Below are positions 46,779-57,740 of a stretch of DNA of 64,000 nucleotides, in pieces. Each line of letters opens with the position of its first letter. Within the stretch, counting starts at the first letter, position 1. The notes under the pieces were generated by a model that was given only the letters and a program-made list of their open reading frames with translations, ran no database searches and was not told where the DNA came from. This DNA comes from Mesorhizobium sp. 65-26 (GTDB taxonomy: Bacteria > Pseudomonadota > Alphaproteobacteria > Rhizobiales > Rhizobiaceae). The position numbers and the translations under genes are program-made. The DNA is taken from NCBI GenBank assembly GCA_001899205.1, contig MKVL01000010.1, positions 755,546-819,545 of the forward strand, in the 5' to 3' direction.

Positions 46779-47213
46779 CTAACCGATCTGGGACGTCCAC
46801 AGGAACGCGATCGTCGCCAGGGCGCCAAGCGCGATACGAACCAGGTGCATCCTGCCCCACCTGATGATCAACGGTCTTGCCTGCGGGTTGGGTGCGTGCA
46901 CGTCCATCGCCTCCAGCAAACGGTTCGTCGGCATCATGACCAGCAGGGTCCATGGCCATGGCAGGATGATCGCCACCGCGCCGACCAGGTACCCCGCCAT
47001 GTCGGTTCGCCACCACGCGAACAGGCCGAGGGCGCAGGAAACGATGGCGATCGAAGCCTGCATGGCCGCGCCGCGTTTGTAGGCAGGCTGCCATTCCCGC
47101 AGCAGAGCGTTGTCGTCGAGGCCAAGCCGCGCCGGTTGCTCGGCGACACTGACGTAGATGGCGGCACCGGTGAAAATCGCCGCGGTGGTCAGAGCAAGCA
47201 GGCCAGCAGGCAT
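46779..47213 (-). CDS. DUF1772 (anthrone oxygenase-like) membrane protein
   Basis: A 144-residue protein with about four hydrophobic segments (residues 3-20, 52-68, 74-92, 125-142), the LREWQPAYKRGAAMQASIAI stretch and NPLIIRWGRMHLVR-type C-terminal motif seen in DUF1772 proteins. Some members are called anthrone oxygenases, but enzymatic proof is rare. Probably an inner-membrane protein of unknown role. Confidence 0.72.
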   Translation of the reverse strand: MPAGLLALTTAAIFTGAAIYVSVAEQPARLGLDDNALLREWQPAYKRGAAMQASIAIVSCALGLFAWWRTDMAGYLVGAVAIILPWPWTLLVMMPTNRLLEAMDVHAPNPQARPLIIRWGRMHLVRIALGALATIAFLWTSQIG

Positions 47214-47299
47214 CTTGTCCTCGGTCGTCCCGTATCGAAGCCGCTACCCGAAAATAAGGACTTGCGCGGCGCTGAACAATACAGCATAGAAAGACAGAA

Positions 47300-47317
47300 C
47301 CGTAACGTACGGTACGG
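47300..47317. promoter_or_regulatory. Near-perfect 18-bp palindrome, candidate TetR operator
   Basis: CCGTAACGTACGGTACGG is symmetric except at one mirrored pair (positions 6 and 13). It sits 39 bp upstream of the tetR GTG and about 85 bp before the divergent DUF1772 gene, the expected place for TetR autorepression and control of the neighbour. Confidence 0.65.
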
Positions 47318-47356
47318 CTGCCGATTGCCGGCTGGCCTTGCCGTCAGGGAACGATC

Positions 47357-49055
<1,699 letters not shown>

Positions 49056-49100
49056 GCCGATCGGCGGTTCGCGCTCCGCGAGCGTGTGAGGATCAAGAGA

Positions 49101-49133
49101 GAGGGCCGGCGGAGTAATCCGCCGGCCCTCTTT
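49101..49133 (+). terminator. Terminator after ilvC
   Basis: GAGGGCCGGCGGA and TCCGCCGGCCCTC pair perfectly over 13 bp around GTAA, followed by TTTCGTT. Confidence 0.9.
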
Positions 49134-49173
49134 CGTTGCGCGAAGGGTTTCGATGCCCGCCCGGTCCAAAGGA

Positions 49174-49199
49174 AAACGGCGCCACGAATGGCGCCGTTT
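49174..49199 (-). terminator. Terminator for the BA14K gene
   Basis: An 11-bp perfect stem (AAACGGCGCCA with TGGCGCCGTTT, loop CGAA) that on the minus strand is followed by TTCCTTTGG, ending the leftward BA14K transcript 22 bp after its stop. Confidence 0.72.
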
Positions 49200-49220
49200 C
49201 CATTTTGGGGACCAGCCCGG

Positions 49221-49775
49221 TCAGCTATAGGGCGACCAGCACTGCTGGCGAGGGCCGTTATAGGGCTGGAAGGTGTTGTCCCAGGCCCGGTACGACCGGT
49301 AGCGATCGTAGCACCAGCGCACATGCGCGCTCGAAAGCCGCTCCGTGCGATAGTAGCGGCGGGGCGGGGGTGGTGGCGCATAGTAGTCGTAGCTGTTGTA
49401 CATGCTGCCGAGGCCAAGACCCAGACCGAGGCCGAGGATCGCCGCCGCGCCGTCGTCATAGTAGCCGCCGCGATAGTGGCGACGCCAACGCCAGTCGCCC
49501 CCATGGTGACCATTCCAGTTGCCGCGATTCCAGTTCCTGTTCCAGTTCCCGCGATTCCAGTTGCGCGAACCGTTGCGGCGCCATTGCCAATTATCGGCCG
49601 GCTGATTGTTTCCGGCCCAGCCGTCGCGAACCTTGGTGATCGGCAGTTGCGCCGTTTTTGGGATCGTCACGTCCGGTTGGATAATCGGCCCTGCCACGGA
49701 TGTCGCCGTCATTGCCGAGACGAGACCCAGGGCGATAAGCCCGGATCTCAGGGAGGATGATAAGAGCTGCATCAT
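49221..49775 (-). CDS. BA14K-family exported protein with WNRGNWN repeats
   Basis: A 184-residue protein with a signal segment at the start ([21 protein letters not shown], residues 9-29). A low-complexity Asn/Trp/Arg/Gly section with [18 protein letters not shown] is about residues 70-87, followed by a Gly/Leu hydrophobic stretch. The C-terminus [19 protein letters not shown], ending QQCWSPYS, is the BA14K motif. BA14K-like proteins of Brucella and rhizobia are surface or immunoreactive proteins with lectin-like roles proposed. GGAG lies 6 nt before the chosen start. Confidence 0.85.
   Translation of the reverse strand: MMQLLSSSLRSGLIALGLVSAMTATSVAGPIIQPDVTIPKTAQLPITKVRDGWAGNNQPADNWQWRRNGSRNWNRGNWNRNWNRGNWNGHHGGDWRWRRHYRGGYYDDGAAAILGLGLGLGLGSMYNSYDYYAPPPPPRRYYRTERLSSAHVRWCYDRYRSYRAWDNTFQPYNGPRQQCWSPYS
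49512..49566. repeat. In-gene tandem repeat (WNRGN-coding)
   Basis: Units of about 12-15 bp starting ATTCCAGTT recur four times inside the BA14K gene (plus-strand reading), encoding the WNRGNWN repeat. A site of possible length variation. Confidence 0.7.
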
Positions 49776-49969
49776 TGCAATCTCCGAAGAAATGCGGGCC
49801 CCGCGCCCACTACCCCGAGGGAGGGCCCGACAATGGGGTTTGCCATCTGAACGGCGGATGAACGGAAAGGTTCCATCAACCATGGCGGGTATTCCTGGTG
49901 TGGTGGCCGGCCGTGGTTGTTGGCGCTATGCGCTTGTTTTCCCGCGCGCTTGCGGGCAAAGCTCAGCCC

Positions 49970-51082
49970 ATGTCGCTGCGCCTCGCCACCTTCAATGTCG
50001 AGAACCTGATGAACAGGTTCGACTTCTCGGGCTATCGCAATCAGCTCAACGAAGACCGCACGCTGGCTCTTTTCGATATCAAGAGCGAGGCCGAGTACCG
50101 GATGCTGGAGCAGGCGCGGGCGATCGCCCAATCCGACGACACACGGCAGTTGACGGCGCTGGCGATCGCGGCCACCCGCGCCGACATCATCTGCATGCAG
50201 GAGGTGGACAATATCGAGGCGCTGAAGGCCTTCGAATATGGCTATCTCTTCAAGATGGTGGGGCAGGGCTACCGGCAGAAATACACCACCGCCGGCAACG
50301 ATTCGCGCGGCATCGACGTAGCGCTGATGATGCGCAACGAGACGGCGCAGGGGCAGCCGATCGAATTCGTGCGCATGACCAGCCACGCCTATGTGACCTT
50401 TGAGGAGTTCGGCCTCTTCACGCCTGAGCTCGCGACGCTCGGCCACCAGGTCACCGACCGCATCTTCCGGCGCGACTGCCTGGAAGTCGACCTGAGGGTG
50501 GGTGGCATGCCATTGACGCTCTATCTCGTGCATTTCAAGTCGATGGGGCCGCCGCGCAACGGGCTGGATGGCCGCGCCGCCTCGATGCCGCTGCGTATCG
50601 CGGAAGCGAAGGCCGTGCGCCGCATCATCGAGGAGCGCTTCGGCAAGGATCACGCCGCCGACAAGCGCTGGGCTATCTGCGGCGACATGAACGACTATCG
50701 CCAGCGCGTGAAGATTGGCGGTGACGCCTTCGACGGTTACCGCTTCGACGTGATCGATGAAGACGTTTCGAGCGTCGATGTGCTGACCGAGGGCGGCTTC
50801 TGCGAAAACGTGGTGGAGCGCCGGCCGGAAATGGACCGCTGGAGCTTCTATCACACGCGCGGTCCGGAGGAGCGGCACCTGTGCCAGCTCGACTACATCC
50901 TGCTGTCGCGGGCGCTGGCAGCGAAGAACACGACCGCCGTTCCAGACATCGTGCGCAACGGCCAACCATGGCGCACCATCTTCCCGCCCGGCCAGGAGGT
51001 GGAGCGCTTCCCTCGCGCGGGCTGGGACCGGCCGAAGGCCTCCGATCATTGCCCGGTGGCGATCACCCTGGACATGGCATGA
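49970..51082 (+). CDS. Endonuclease/exonuclease/phosphatase (EEP) family protein
   Basis: A 370-residue protein of the DNase I-like fold: LRLATFNVENLMNRF at the start, ICMQEVDNIEALKAF (catalytic Glu), ICGDMNDYRQ (Asp-x-Asn) and the C-terminal KASDHCPVAI (Asp-His). All key residues are present. Nuclease or lipid-phosphate specificity is unknown. The start is uncertain: no clear ribosome site; ATG at 49928 is an alternative. Nudix gene follows 4 nt after. Confidence 0.87.
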   Translation: MSLRLATFNVENLMNRFDFSGYRNQLNEDRTLALFDIKSEAEYRMLEQARAIAQSDDTRQLTALAIAATRADIICMQEVDNIEALKAFEYGYLFKMVGQGYRQKYTTAGNDSRGIDVALMMRNETAQGQPIEFVRMTSHAYVTFEEFGLFTPELATLGHQVTDRIFRRDCLEVDLRVGGMPLTLYLVHFKSMGPPRNGLDGRAASMPLRIAEAKAVRRIIEERFGKDHAADKRWAICGDMNDYRQRVKIGGDAFDGYRFDVIDEDVSSVDVLTEGGFCENVVERRPEMDRWSFYHTRGPEERHLCQLDYILLSRALAAKNTTAVPDIVRNGQPWRTIFPPGQEVERFPRAGWDRPKASDHCPVAITLDMA

Positions 51083-51086
51083 CCGC

Positions 51087-51803
51087 ATGAGCTTCGACCT
51101 GCCGCGCAACGTCATCCTGCCGGTCGACGGCATCGAGGTCCGGCTCGACGACGGCCCGCATCCATTCGAACGCGACAACGGGGTGGCGATCGCCGAGAAC
51201 TGGCGGCGCGAGACGGCGGCCAATCCGGCGCTCTTCGACGGCACGGTAGTTCTGCTTTCCGAACTCGCCTATTGCGGCAGGCGTCTCGTCGGCCGTTGCC
51301 ACGCCGTGAACTTCTCCACCTTCATGCTCTGGCGCAAGCAGCGGGAGGGCTCGGGTGCCGAGCATGCCTACGCACACGCCATGCTCGTGGCGGGCGACAA
51401 CGCCCTGGTCGCCATCCGCATGGGCGGCCACACGGTCAATGCCGGCCGGGTCTATTTCGCAGCGGGGTCGTTCGAGCCGGCCGATTTCCGCGACGGCCTC
51501 GTCGATGTCGACTTCAACATGATCCGCGAAGTGCGCGAGGAGACCGGTCTCGACATTTCCGGCGCCAGGCGCGGCGAGCGCTATCATGCCATGTCGACGG
51601 CGAGCGGCACCGTGATCTTCCGCCGCTACCATGAGGACCTGCCGGCCGAGGAGATCGCCCGGCGGATTCGCGCCTTCGTCGCCACAGAGGCCGATCCCGA
51701 GATCGAGGAACCGGTGATCATCCGCGATGCGCATGATCTCCCCGATGGGCTGATGCCGCATATGACGCCATTGATCGCCTGGCATTTTGCCGACGAGGCG
51801 TGA
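51087..51803 (+). CDS. Nudix hydrolase
   Basis: A 238-residue protein with a Nudix core; the box is seen as GSFEPADFRDG followed by NMIREVREETGLDI (REVREE intact). It starts 4 nt after the EEP stop, so they are co-translated. Substrate (nucleoside diphosphate derivative) unknown. Confidence 0.86.
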   Translation: MSFDLPRNVILPVDGIEVRLDDGPHPFERDNGVAIAENWRRETAANPALFDGTVVLLSELAYCGRRLVGRCHAVNFSTFMLWRKQREGSGAEHAYAHAMLVAGDNALVAIRMGGHTVNAGRVYFAAGSFEPADFRDGLVDVDFNMIREVREETGLDISGARRGERYHAMSTASGTVIFRRYHEDLPAEEIARRIRAFVATEADPEIEEPVIIRDAHDLPDGLMPHMTPLIAWHFADEA

Positions 51804-51882
51804 GGCCCTATCTCCGGGGGGCGATCAGGTCTAATGGTTCGGGCTTGGATACCGCCCATGCTGGCATTGAAGGATGCTCGAT

Positions 51883-52788
51883 ATGTCCGGACGCGGCTAT
51901 GTGCTCTACGACGTGTTCACCACCGATCGGCTGGCTGGCAATCCACTGGCCGTCATGCTCGACTGCGATGGCCTCGACACGGCGGCGATGCAGGCCATCG
52001 CGCGCGAATTCAACCTTTCCGAATCGGTCTTCGTGTTGCCGCCGGAAGATCCCAGGCACCGCGCCCGTGTCCGCATTTTCACGCCGGACTATGAAATGCC
52101 CTTCGCCGGCCATCCGACTGTCGGCACGGCGATCGCCCTGGCCGAACAGGTGGGCGAGTCGGCGGGGATTTTCGTCCTGGAGGAAAACATCGGTCCTGTC
52201 CGCTGCGCGGTGAGCGGGGGCGATAGCGCGACCTTCGCCGAGTTCGATCTCGCCAGGCTGCCGCAGCCGCTGAAGCTGGAGGCCGATCCCGTTGCGATCG
52301 GGGCCGCGCTCGGGCTCGCGCCGCATGAAATCGGCTTCGAGAATCACGTCGTGTCCTTCTGGTCGGCGGGCGTACCCTACGTCACCATTCCCGTCGCCGA
52401 CCTGGCGGCGGCCGCCAGGATCAGGCTGGACAATCAGGTCTGGTCGGAACTGGCGCCACGCAAGAGCGATTGGGCCTTCGCCAGCCCCTATGTCTACTGC
52501 CGTGAGACGGTCAATCACGACAGCGCCTTTCACGCGCGCATGATCGTGCCCGGCAACCCGTCCTATGAGGATCCGGCCACGGGCTCGGCCGCGGCCGCTT
52601 TCGCCGGCGCCGTGATGCATTTCGACGCCCCGACCGACGGCATCTCGCAATTGTGGATCGAGCAGGGGCTGGAGATGGGCCGGCCCTCGCGCATCCGCCT
52701 TGAACTCAATGTCGAGGCCGGAAAACTCGCCTCCGCGCGCATCGGCGGCCAGGCGGTGAAGGTCGGCGAGGGCAAGCTGTTCGTGTGA
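51883..52788 (+). CDS. PhzF-family phenazine biosynthesis-like isomerase
   Basis: A 301-residue diaminopimelate-epimerase-like protein. Catalytic Glu47 is in NLSESVFV; MPFAGHPTVGTA and EDPATGSAAAAFAG are the two PhzF signatures. Such proteins isomerise small acids; phenazine synthesis is not implied since no other phz genes are here. Start at the second ATG, 8 nt after AAGGA; 51874 is an alternative. Confidence 0.91.
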   Translation: MSGRGYVLYDVFTTDRLAGNPLAVMLDCDGLDTAAMQAIAREFNLSESVFVLPPEDPRHRARVRIFTPDYEMPFAGHPTVGTAIALAEQVGESAGIFVLEENIGPVRCAVSGGDSATFAEFDLARLPQPLKLEADPVAIGAALGLAPHEIGFENHVVSFWSAGVPYVTIPVADLAAAARIRLDNQVWSELAPRKSDWAFASPYVYCRETVNHDSAFHARMIVPGNPSYEDPATGSAAAAFAGAVMHFDAPTDGISQLWIEQGLEMGRPSRIRLELNVEAGKLASARIGGQAVKVGEGKLFV

Positions 52789-52910
52789 CCGGCAAGCCGT
52801 CGGCGAGCCATCTGCCGGCAAGCGCCGCAACCGCGTTTCCAAGGCGTGCGGAACGCCTCCGCGCCATGGCGGATTTGGTATCAGCGGTCAGGTCAAGTCT
52901 TTGAAAAGAT

Positions 52911-52986
<76 letters not shown>

Positions 52987-53112
52987 ACGCCGCTGTAAAT
53001 TCAGCGTCGGCGGGCATATAGCCGCCGATATCGGTCCTGTCCAGCCCTGTGAAGATCATTTCCCGACAAATCGCTCAGACGCGCCAAATACTCTGGTTCG
53101 ATGTGCCTGAAA

Positions 53113-53517
53113 TCAGGGCGCGGGCTTGCCGAGAGCCGGCTTGAACGTGACCTTCATGGCAATCTGGCCGTTGATCGTGATCTGCGAGGGCATGCCGCCG
53201 CCCAGGGCTCGGTCGCGGACATTCACATTCGAGGTCACGCTGGTGACCTCGCACGAATCACCGATGGTCTCGAGGACCATGGCGCAACTGCCCGCGGCGA
53301 CCTTGTAGAAAGACCGAAGCCCCGCTTCCTGCTGGGCGGCAGGATCCTCGCCATCCTTCACGGGAATGGTCATCGTCAGGCTCGACTGGACCCTTGCGGG
53401 CGCGTTGTCGCCGGGAAGGACACGCAAGGGACGACCTGTGTCGTCCAGGCCCTGCGCGAAGGCAGGGGTTATGACGGCAAGAAACAGAACGGTGGAAAGC
53501 ATGGTCTTCAGTTGCAT
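53113..53517 (-). CDS. Small secreted protein of unknown function
   Basis: A 134-residue protein with a signal peptide (MQLKTMLSTVLFLAVITPAFA, cleavage before QGL). The mature part is beta-rich with two cysteines (GSCAMVLETIGDSCEVTSVT) that could form a disulfide. I do not recognise a family. The start is favoured by GGGAG 7 nt upstream. A 25-bp perfect inverted repeat lies 39-63 bp upstream. Confidence 0.78.
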   Translation of the reverse strand: MQLKTMLSTVLFLAVITPAFAQGLDDTGRPLRVLPGDNAPARVQSSLTMTIPVKDGEDPAAQQEAGLRSFYKVAAGSCAMVLETIGDSCEVTSVTSNVNVRDRALGGGMPSQITINGQIAMKVTFKPALGKPAP

Positions 53518-53555
53518 GATGATCTCCCGCAAGGAGTGTATCGTTGCAACCGGAC

Positions 53556-53580
53556 ACCAAAATGACGTTACGATTTTGGT
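53556..53580. promoter_or_regulatory. Perfect 8-bp inverted repeat upstream of the secreted-protein gene
   Basis: ACCAAAAT, a 9-nt centre and ATTTTGGT. In the promoter area of the leftward gene, so likely an operator; alternatively a hairpin ending the cobT transcript that arrives from the right (its right-hand T-run reads AATCG only, so weak as terminator). Confidence 0.5.
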
Positions 53581-53686
53581 TCAATGACGCTGAAAGTTCG
53601 ATCGACCCAATAGCGTCGCGACAGTCCGATTCGTTCCCGATGCCTGGGATCGTTCATTCCGAACCGGCGGACGCTTTCCTGAGGCG

Positions 53687-54697
53687 CTACTTCTCCGACA
53701 CGCCCGCCTCGGCGAAGCTTGCCATCCTGACGTGGCATTCCAGCGCCGAGCGCACGATGTTGATCGCGAGGCATGCTCCGGAGCCCTCGCCGAGCCGCAT
53801 TCCGAGATCGAGCAGGGGCGGCATGTCGAGCGCCGCGAGCAGGCCGCGATGGCCGGCTTCAGCCGAGACGTGAGCGGCGATGGCATGGGCGAGGCCGGTG
53901 GGATGCAGTTTCGCCAGCGGGGCGGCGGCGGCGGTGCAGACGAAGCCATCGAGCAGCACGGGCACGTTGTTGCGTCGCGCGGCAAGGGTGGCGCCGAGGA
54001 TGGCGGCAAGCTCACGCCCGCCCAGCGCGGCCGCCACTTTCAGCGGGTCGGAAAGCGAATCGGCGTGGCGCTTGAGGCCGGCCTCGATAGCCACGACCTT
54101 GCGCTTCAGGCCGGCATCGTCGACGCCGGTGCCGCGTCCGGTCCATTTCTCGGCGCCACCGCCGAACAGGGCCGCCGAGATCGCGGCCGCCGGCGTCGTG
54201 TTGCCGATGCCCATCTCGCCGAAGCAGACCAGATCGAGGTCGCTCGTCACCGCGTCATGGCCGGTCGAGACCGCGGCCAGGAAAGCCGCCTCGTCCATGG
54301 CGGGCACCTGCGTGAAATCACCGGTCGGACGGTCGAGATCGAGCGGGATGACGTCGAGCTTCGCGCCGGCGACGCGGGCAAGCTGATTGATGGCGGCGCC
54401 GCCGCCGGCGAAGTTCGCCACCATCTGCACGGTGACTTCCGAAGGATAGGCCGAGACGCCCTGGGCGGTGACGCCATGATTGCCGGCGAAGACGACGACC
54501 TTCACGTTGTCGAGCCTGGGCATGTCGCGGCCCTGCCAGCGCGCCAGCCAGGCGGCGATCGTCTCCAGACGGCCGAGGCTGCCCTGCGGCTTGGTCAGCG
54601 TGTCCTGCCGGCGCGCGACGGCACTGGCGGCGGCGTCGCTGCCGGCCGTCACGGCGAGGCAGGCGGAGCGTAGTTCATCAAGCGATTTGAAGGCCAT
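53687..54697 (-). CDS. cobT: Nicotinate-nucleotide:dimethylbenzimidazole phosphoribosyltransferase
   Basis: A 336-residue enzyme that makes alpha-ribazole phosphate, the lower ligand of B12 (cobU in Pseudomonas denitrificans naming). Motifs: TKPQGSLGRLETIAAWLA, FAGNHGVTAQGVSAYP, FGEMGIGNTTPAAAI and the C-terminal catalytic-Glu region RLGEGSGACLA. Last gene of the cob stretch, 81 bp after cobS. Confidence 0.95.
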   Translation of the reverse strand: MAFKSLDELRSACLAVTAGSDAAASAVARRQDTLTKPQGSLGRLETIAAWLARWQGRDMPRLDNVKVVVFAGNHGVTAQGVSAYPSEVTVQMVANFAGGGAAINQLARVAGAKLDVIPLDLDRPTGDFTQVPAMDEAAFLAAVSTGHDAVTSDLDLVCFGEMGIGNTTPAAAISAALFGGGAEKWTGRGTGVDDAGLKRKVVAIEAGLKRHADSLSDPLKVAAALGGRELAAILGATLAARRNNVPVLLDGFVCTAAAAPLAKLHPTGLAHAIAAHVSAEAGHRGLLAALDMPPLLDLGMRLGEGSGACLAINIVRSALECHVRMASFAEAGVSEK

Positions 54698-54778
54698 GGC
54701 GAAGGTTTCTCCAAAACTGAGTCAGGATGCGTTTCTGAGGCATGCCCTTGTCCGAAATCGGATCGACATGCCGGGAAT

Positions 54779-55597
54779 TCACGAAGCGAGCGCGACCGAG
54801 GCGACAAGCAGCACAGTGATTTCCCCCAGTTGCTGCAGCGCGCCCACGGTGTCGCCGGTCTGGCCGCCGATCTGGGCGTTGCAAAGCATCTGGAAGGAGG
54901 TGAACAGGAGGGCCAGCAGGATCAGCGCCATGATCGCGCCGCCGATTCCCAGCAGGAGCAGGGGAACCGCGCCGACGATCACGCCGACGATGGCGGTTTC
55001 AAACGAGACGGCTCCCGCGCCCGCGGACAGCCCGTCGCTTCGCGCCGGCGGCAGAAGATGCATGAAGGCGCCGAGCATGCCGCGCGACGCGGCATGGGCC
55101 GCAAGCAGCGCGAAAAGCGCCTGCGTCGGATCGGTGAACTGCGCGATTGTGCTCCAGCGGATCAGCAGCGAAAGGCCGAGCGCGCAGGCGCCGTATGCGC
55201 CGATCCTGCTGTCGCGCATGATCTCCAGCTTCCTGGCGCGCGTCTTGCCACCACCAAATCCGTCGGCGACGTCCGACAGGCCGTCCTCATGCAGGCAGCC
55301 GGTGACAAGCACGGTCGCGGCGAGTGCCAGTGCGGCGGCCGGACCGGATGCCAGATCGAACCGCTCGCCTGTCGCGTAGACGACCGCGCCGATCACCGCG
55401 ACTGCGAGACCGGCGACGGGTGCGGCCCAGATCGCGGCGGCGAGGCTGCGGCCGCGAAAATCGATGACCGGCAGCGGCAGCCGCGTGAAGAAGACAAGGC
55501 ACAGCGCCATGTCGTCGCGGATGCGCCGTGGTGGCGGAATCATTCCCCGGTATTTAAGCCTGAACTCGGAGAACCGGTTCCAATCCTTCGGAATCAT
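54779..55597 (-). CDS. cobS: Adenosylcobinamide-GDP ribazoletransferase
   Basis: A 272-residue membrane enzyme (cobV in Pseudomonas naming) joining ribazole to adenosylcobinamide-GDP, the final B12 step. The active-site signature CLHEDGLSDVADGFGGGKT is intact, and there are several hydrophobic helices. The ATG overlaps the cobB stop (ATGA), fixing the start. Confidence 0.95.
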   Translation of the reverse strand: MIPKDWNRFSEFRLKYRGMIPPPRRIRDDMALCLVFFTRLPLPVIDFRGRSLAAAIWAAPVAGLAVAVIGAVVYATGERFDLASGPAAALALAATVLVTGCLHEDGLSDVADGFGGGKTRARKLEIMRDSRIGAYGACALGLSLLIRWSTIAQFTDPTQALFALLAAHAASRGMLGAFMHLLPPARSDGLSAGAGAVSFETAIVGVIVGAVPLLLLGIGGAIMALILLALLFTSFQMLCNAQIGGQTGDTVGALQQLGEITVLLVASVALAS

Positions 55598-56913
55598 GCC
55601 CCAGCCCTTGCGATGGCGTGGAAGAAGGTACCGCTGACATGGCCGCGCCGGTAGCCCGAGGCGCCGAGCGGGTTGCCCTGGCCGTCGGCGAGATCGGCCA
55701 AAGGCGCGTCGTTGCCGGTGGCCGTCGTCTGGGCGTAGTGAAATTCATGCCCGCGTATCAACTCGCCGGCGGCGCCGAGCGGGCAGGCGGCGCGCAAACG
55801 CGCCTCCCTGTACCCAAGGTTCATCTTGCGACGGGCAAAACTTGTCGAATGGCCGAGCAGTCCGAGCATGGCGTGCGTCTCGCCGGAAGCGTCCTCCAGC
55901 GCCTCGCCCAGCACCATGAAGCCACCGCATTCGCCATGGACGGGCTTGTTGCCGGCGAAGCGCCGCACGCCGGCCTGGAAATTCGCCGCGGCGGCGAGGC
56001 GACCCGCGTGAAGCTCGGGGTAGCCGCCGGGCAGCCAGCATACGTCGCAATCACCGGACGGCGCCTCGTCGGCAAGCGGGGAGAACGGCACGATCTCGGC
56101 GCCCGCGGCGCGCCAGCAGGCGGCGACATGCGGGTAGAGGAAGCTGAAGGCGGCGTCGCTGGCCAGCGCGATGCGCTGTCCCGGTGGCGGCAGGGCGTGT
56201 TCGAAGTCGCCGGCACGCGGCGTGAGTGGCGTTGCCAGCGCCATGATGGCGTCGAGGTCGAGCGATGCCTCGGCCATGTCGGCCAGCCTGTCGAGATGCG
56301 CCGCCAGGTCGTCATGCTCGCCGGCCTGGACGAGGCCGAGGTGGCGCTCCGGCAGGTTGAGCGTCGGATCACGCAGGATGGCGCCGACCACGGGAAGTCC
56401 GATCGCCTCGATGGCGCTTCCGGAGAGCTTGCGGTGGCGTTCGCTGCCCAACCGGTTGAGCACGACGCCGGCCATGCGCACATCGGCATCGTAGGTGGCG
56501 AAGCCCTTGGCCACGGCGGCGGCCGTCGTCGACTGGCCGGAAACGTCGAGCACCAGGAGCACCGGCAGGCCATAGAGCCTGGCAAGGTCGGCCGCCGAAC
56601 CCGAGCGTCCCTGCGGCGCGGGGATGCCGTCGAACAGGCCCATGGCGCTTTCGAGGATGATGAAATCGGCGTCGCCGGCCGCATTTGCCGCCAGCGCGTT
56701 GAGAAGGCCGGGGGCCATGGCCCAACTGTCGAGGTTGACGCCCGGAAGGCCCGTGGCGGCCTCGTGGAAGCCCGGGTCGATATAGTCCGGGCCGGACTTG
56801 GCGCCGCGTACCTTCAGGCCGCGACGGGTGAGCGCGCGCAACATGCCGATGGTCACGCTCGTCTTGCCTGAACCCGAGCGGGGTGCCCCGACGATGATGG
56901 CGCGCGCTGTCAT
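55594..56913 (-). CDS. cobB: Hydrogenobyrinate/cobyrinate a,c-diamide synthase CobB
   Basis: A 439-residue ATP- and glutamine-dependent amidase. N-terminal dethiobiotin-synthetase-like P-loop VGAPRSGSGKTS; C-terminal class I glutamine amidotransferase domain with the cysteine in HGECGGFMVLGEAL. It amidates the a and c side chains. Coupled on both sides (cobA ends 4 bp inside its start, cobS overlaps its stop). Confidence 0.95.
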   Translation of the reverse strand: MTARAIIVGAPRSGSGKTSVTIGMLRALTRRGLKVRGAKSGPDYIDPGFHEAATGLPGVNLDSWAMAPGLLNALAANAAGDADFIILESAMGLFDGIPAPQGRSGSAADLARLYGLPVLLVLDVSGQSTTAAAVAKGFATYDADVRMAGVVLNRLGSERHRKLSGSAIEAIGLPVVGAILRDPTLNLPERHLGLVQAGEHDDLAAHLDRLADMAEASLDLDAIMALATPLTPRAGDFEHALPPPGQRIALASDAAFSFLYPHVAACWRAAGAEIVPFSPLADEAPSGDCDVCWLPGGYPELHAGRLAAAANFQAGVRRFAGNKPVHGECGGFMVLGEALEDASGETHAMLGLLGHSTSFARRKMNLGYREARLRAACPLGAAGELIRGHEFHYAQTTATGNDAPLADLADGQGNPLGASGYRRGHVSGTFFHAIARAGA

Positions 56914-57740
56914 CTCTCGCCCACCAGCGCAGCCCGCATGGCGACGATGCCGCCGACAACGATCAGTGCCGGCGACGCCATGCCCGCAGCGGCGGCTTCC
57001 TCCGCAAGCGTGGCGAGCGTTGCCACCAGCGTGCGTTCCTTCGGCGTCGTCGCCGCCGCGATGATCGCCGCAGGCGTCGATGGCGGCAGACCGCCTTCGA
57101 GCAGGGAGGCAGCGATTAGCGGCAGGTTTGCCATGCCCATATAGATCACAAGAGGCTGGCCGGTGCGGGCCAGCGCCGCCCAGTCGATGTCCTCGTCGGT
57201 GCCGGCGGCGTGCCCTGTCGCCAGGATCACCGCCTTGTTGATGCCGCGCATGGTGGCCGGAATGCCGGTGGCTGCAAGCGCGCTGAGGCCAGAGGTGAGG
57301 CCCGACAGAACGCGGAAGGGGATCGCCTCGCGCGCCAGCGCCAGCGCTTCCTCGCCGCCTCGGCCGAAAATATAGGGGTCGCCGCCCTTCAGCCGCACGA
57401 CGCGGCGGCCCTCGCGCGCCAGCCTGACCAGCAGTGCGGTGATGTCTTCCTGCTTCATAGAGGGCTGGCCGCCGCGCTTGCCCGCGTAGAACAGCTCGGC
57501 GTTCGCCGCCACGGCGACCACGTCGGGCGAAACCAGCGCGTCATAGACCAGCGCATCGGCCTCGGCGAGCGCCGCCAGCACTTCCAGCGTCAGGCAGCCG
57601 GGATCGCCCGGGCCGGCGCCGGCTAGCCAGACATGGCCGGGCTCGAGCGGTCGCGGCGTGAAATTCAGCCGGCCAAGCGCCTGCTGCAGCGCGGTGTTGC
57701 CGCTGTCCTTGCCGCTCTTGTCACTTATCGCGCCGCTCAC
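56910..57740 (-). CDS. cobA: Uroporphyrinogen-III C-methyltransferase (SUMT) CobA
   Basis: A 276-residue enzyme making precorrin-2, entry to B12. Signatures [19 protein letters not shown] and [18 protein letters not shown], plus TIPATMRGI-like region ([15 protein letters not shown]). GTG start in a GTGA overlap with the cobM stop. No CysG domains, so dedicated to B12. Confidence 0.95.
   Translation of the reverse strand: MSGAISDKSGKDSGNTALQQALGRLNFTPRPLEPGHVWLAGAGPGDPGCLTLEVLAALAEADALVYDALVSPDVVAVAANAELFYAGKRGGQPSMKQEDITALLVRLAREGRRVVRLKGGDPYIFGRGGEEALALAREAIPFRVLSGLTSGLSALAATGIPATMRGINKAVILATGHAAGTDEDIDWAALARTGQPLVIYMGMANLPLIAASLLEGGLPPSTPAAIIAAATTPKERTLVATLATLAEEAAAAGMASPALIVVGGIVAMRAALVGER

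Noticed and set aside
51883-52788. Phenazine biosynthesis cluster
   Set aside because: Only a PhzF-like isomerase is present; no phzA/B/D/E/G genes nearby, and PhzF homologues are common outside phenazine producers.
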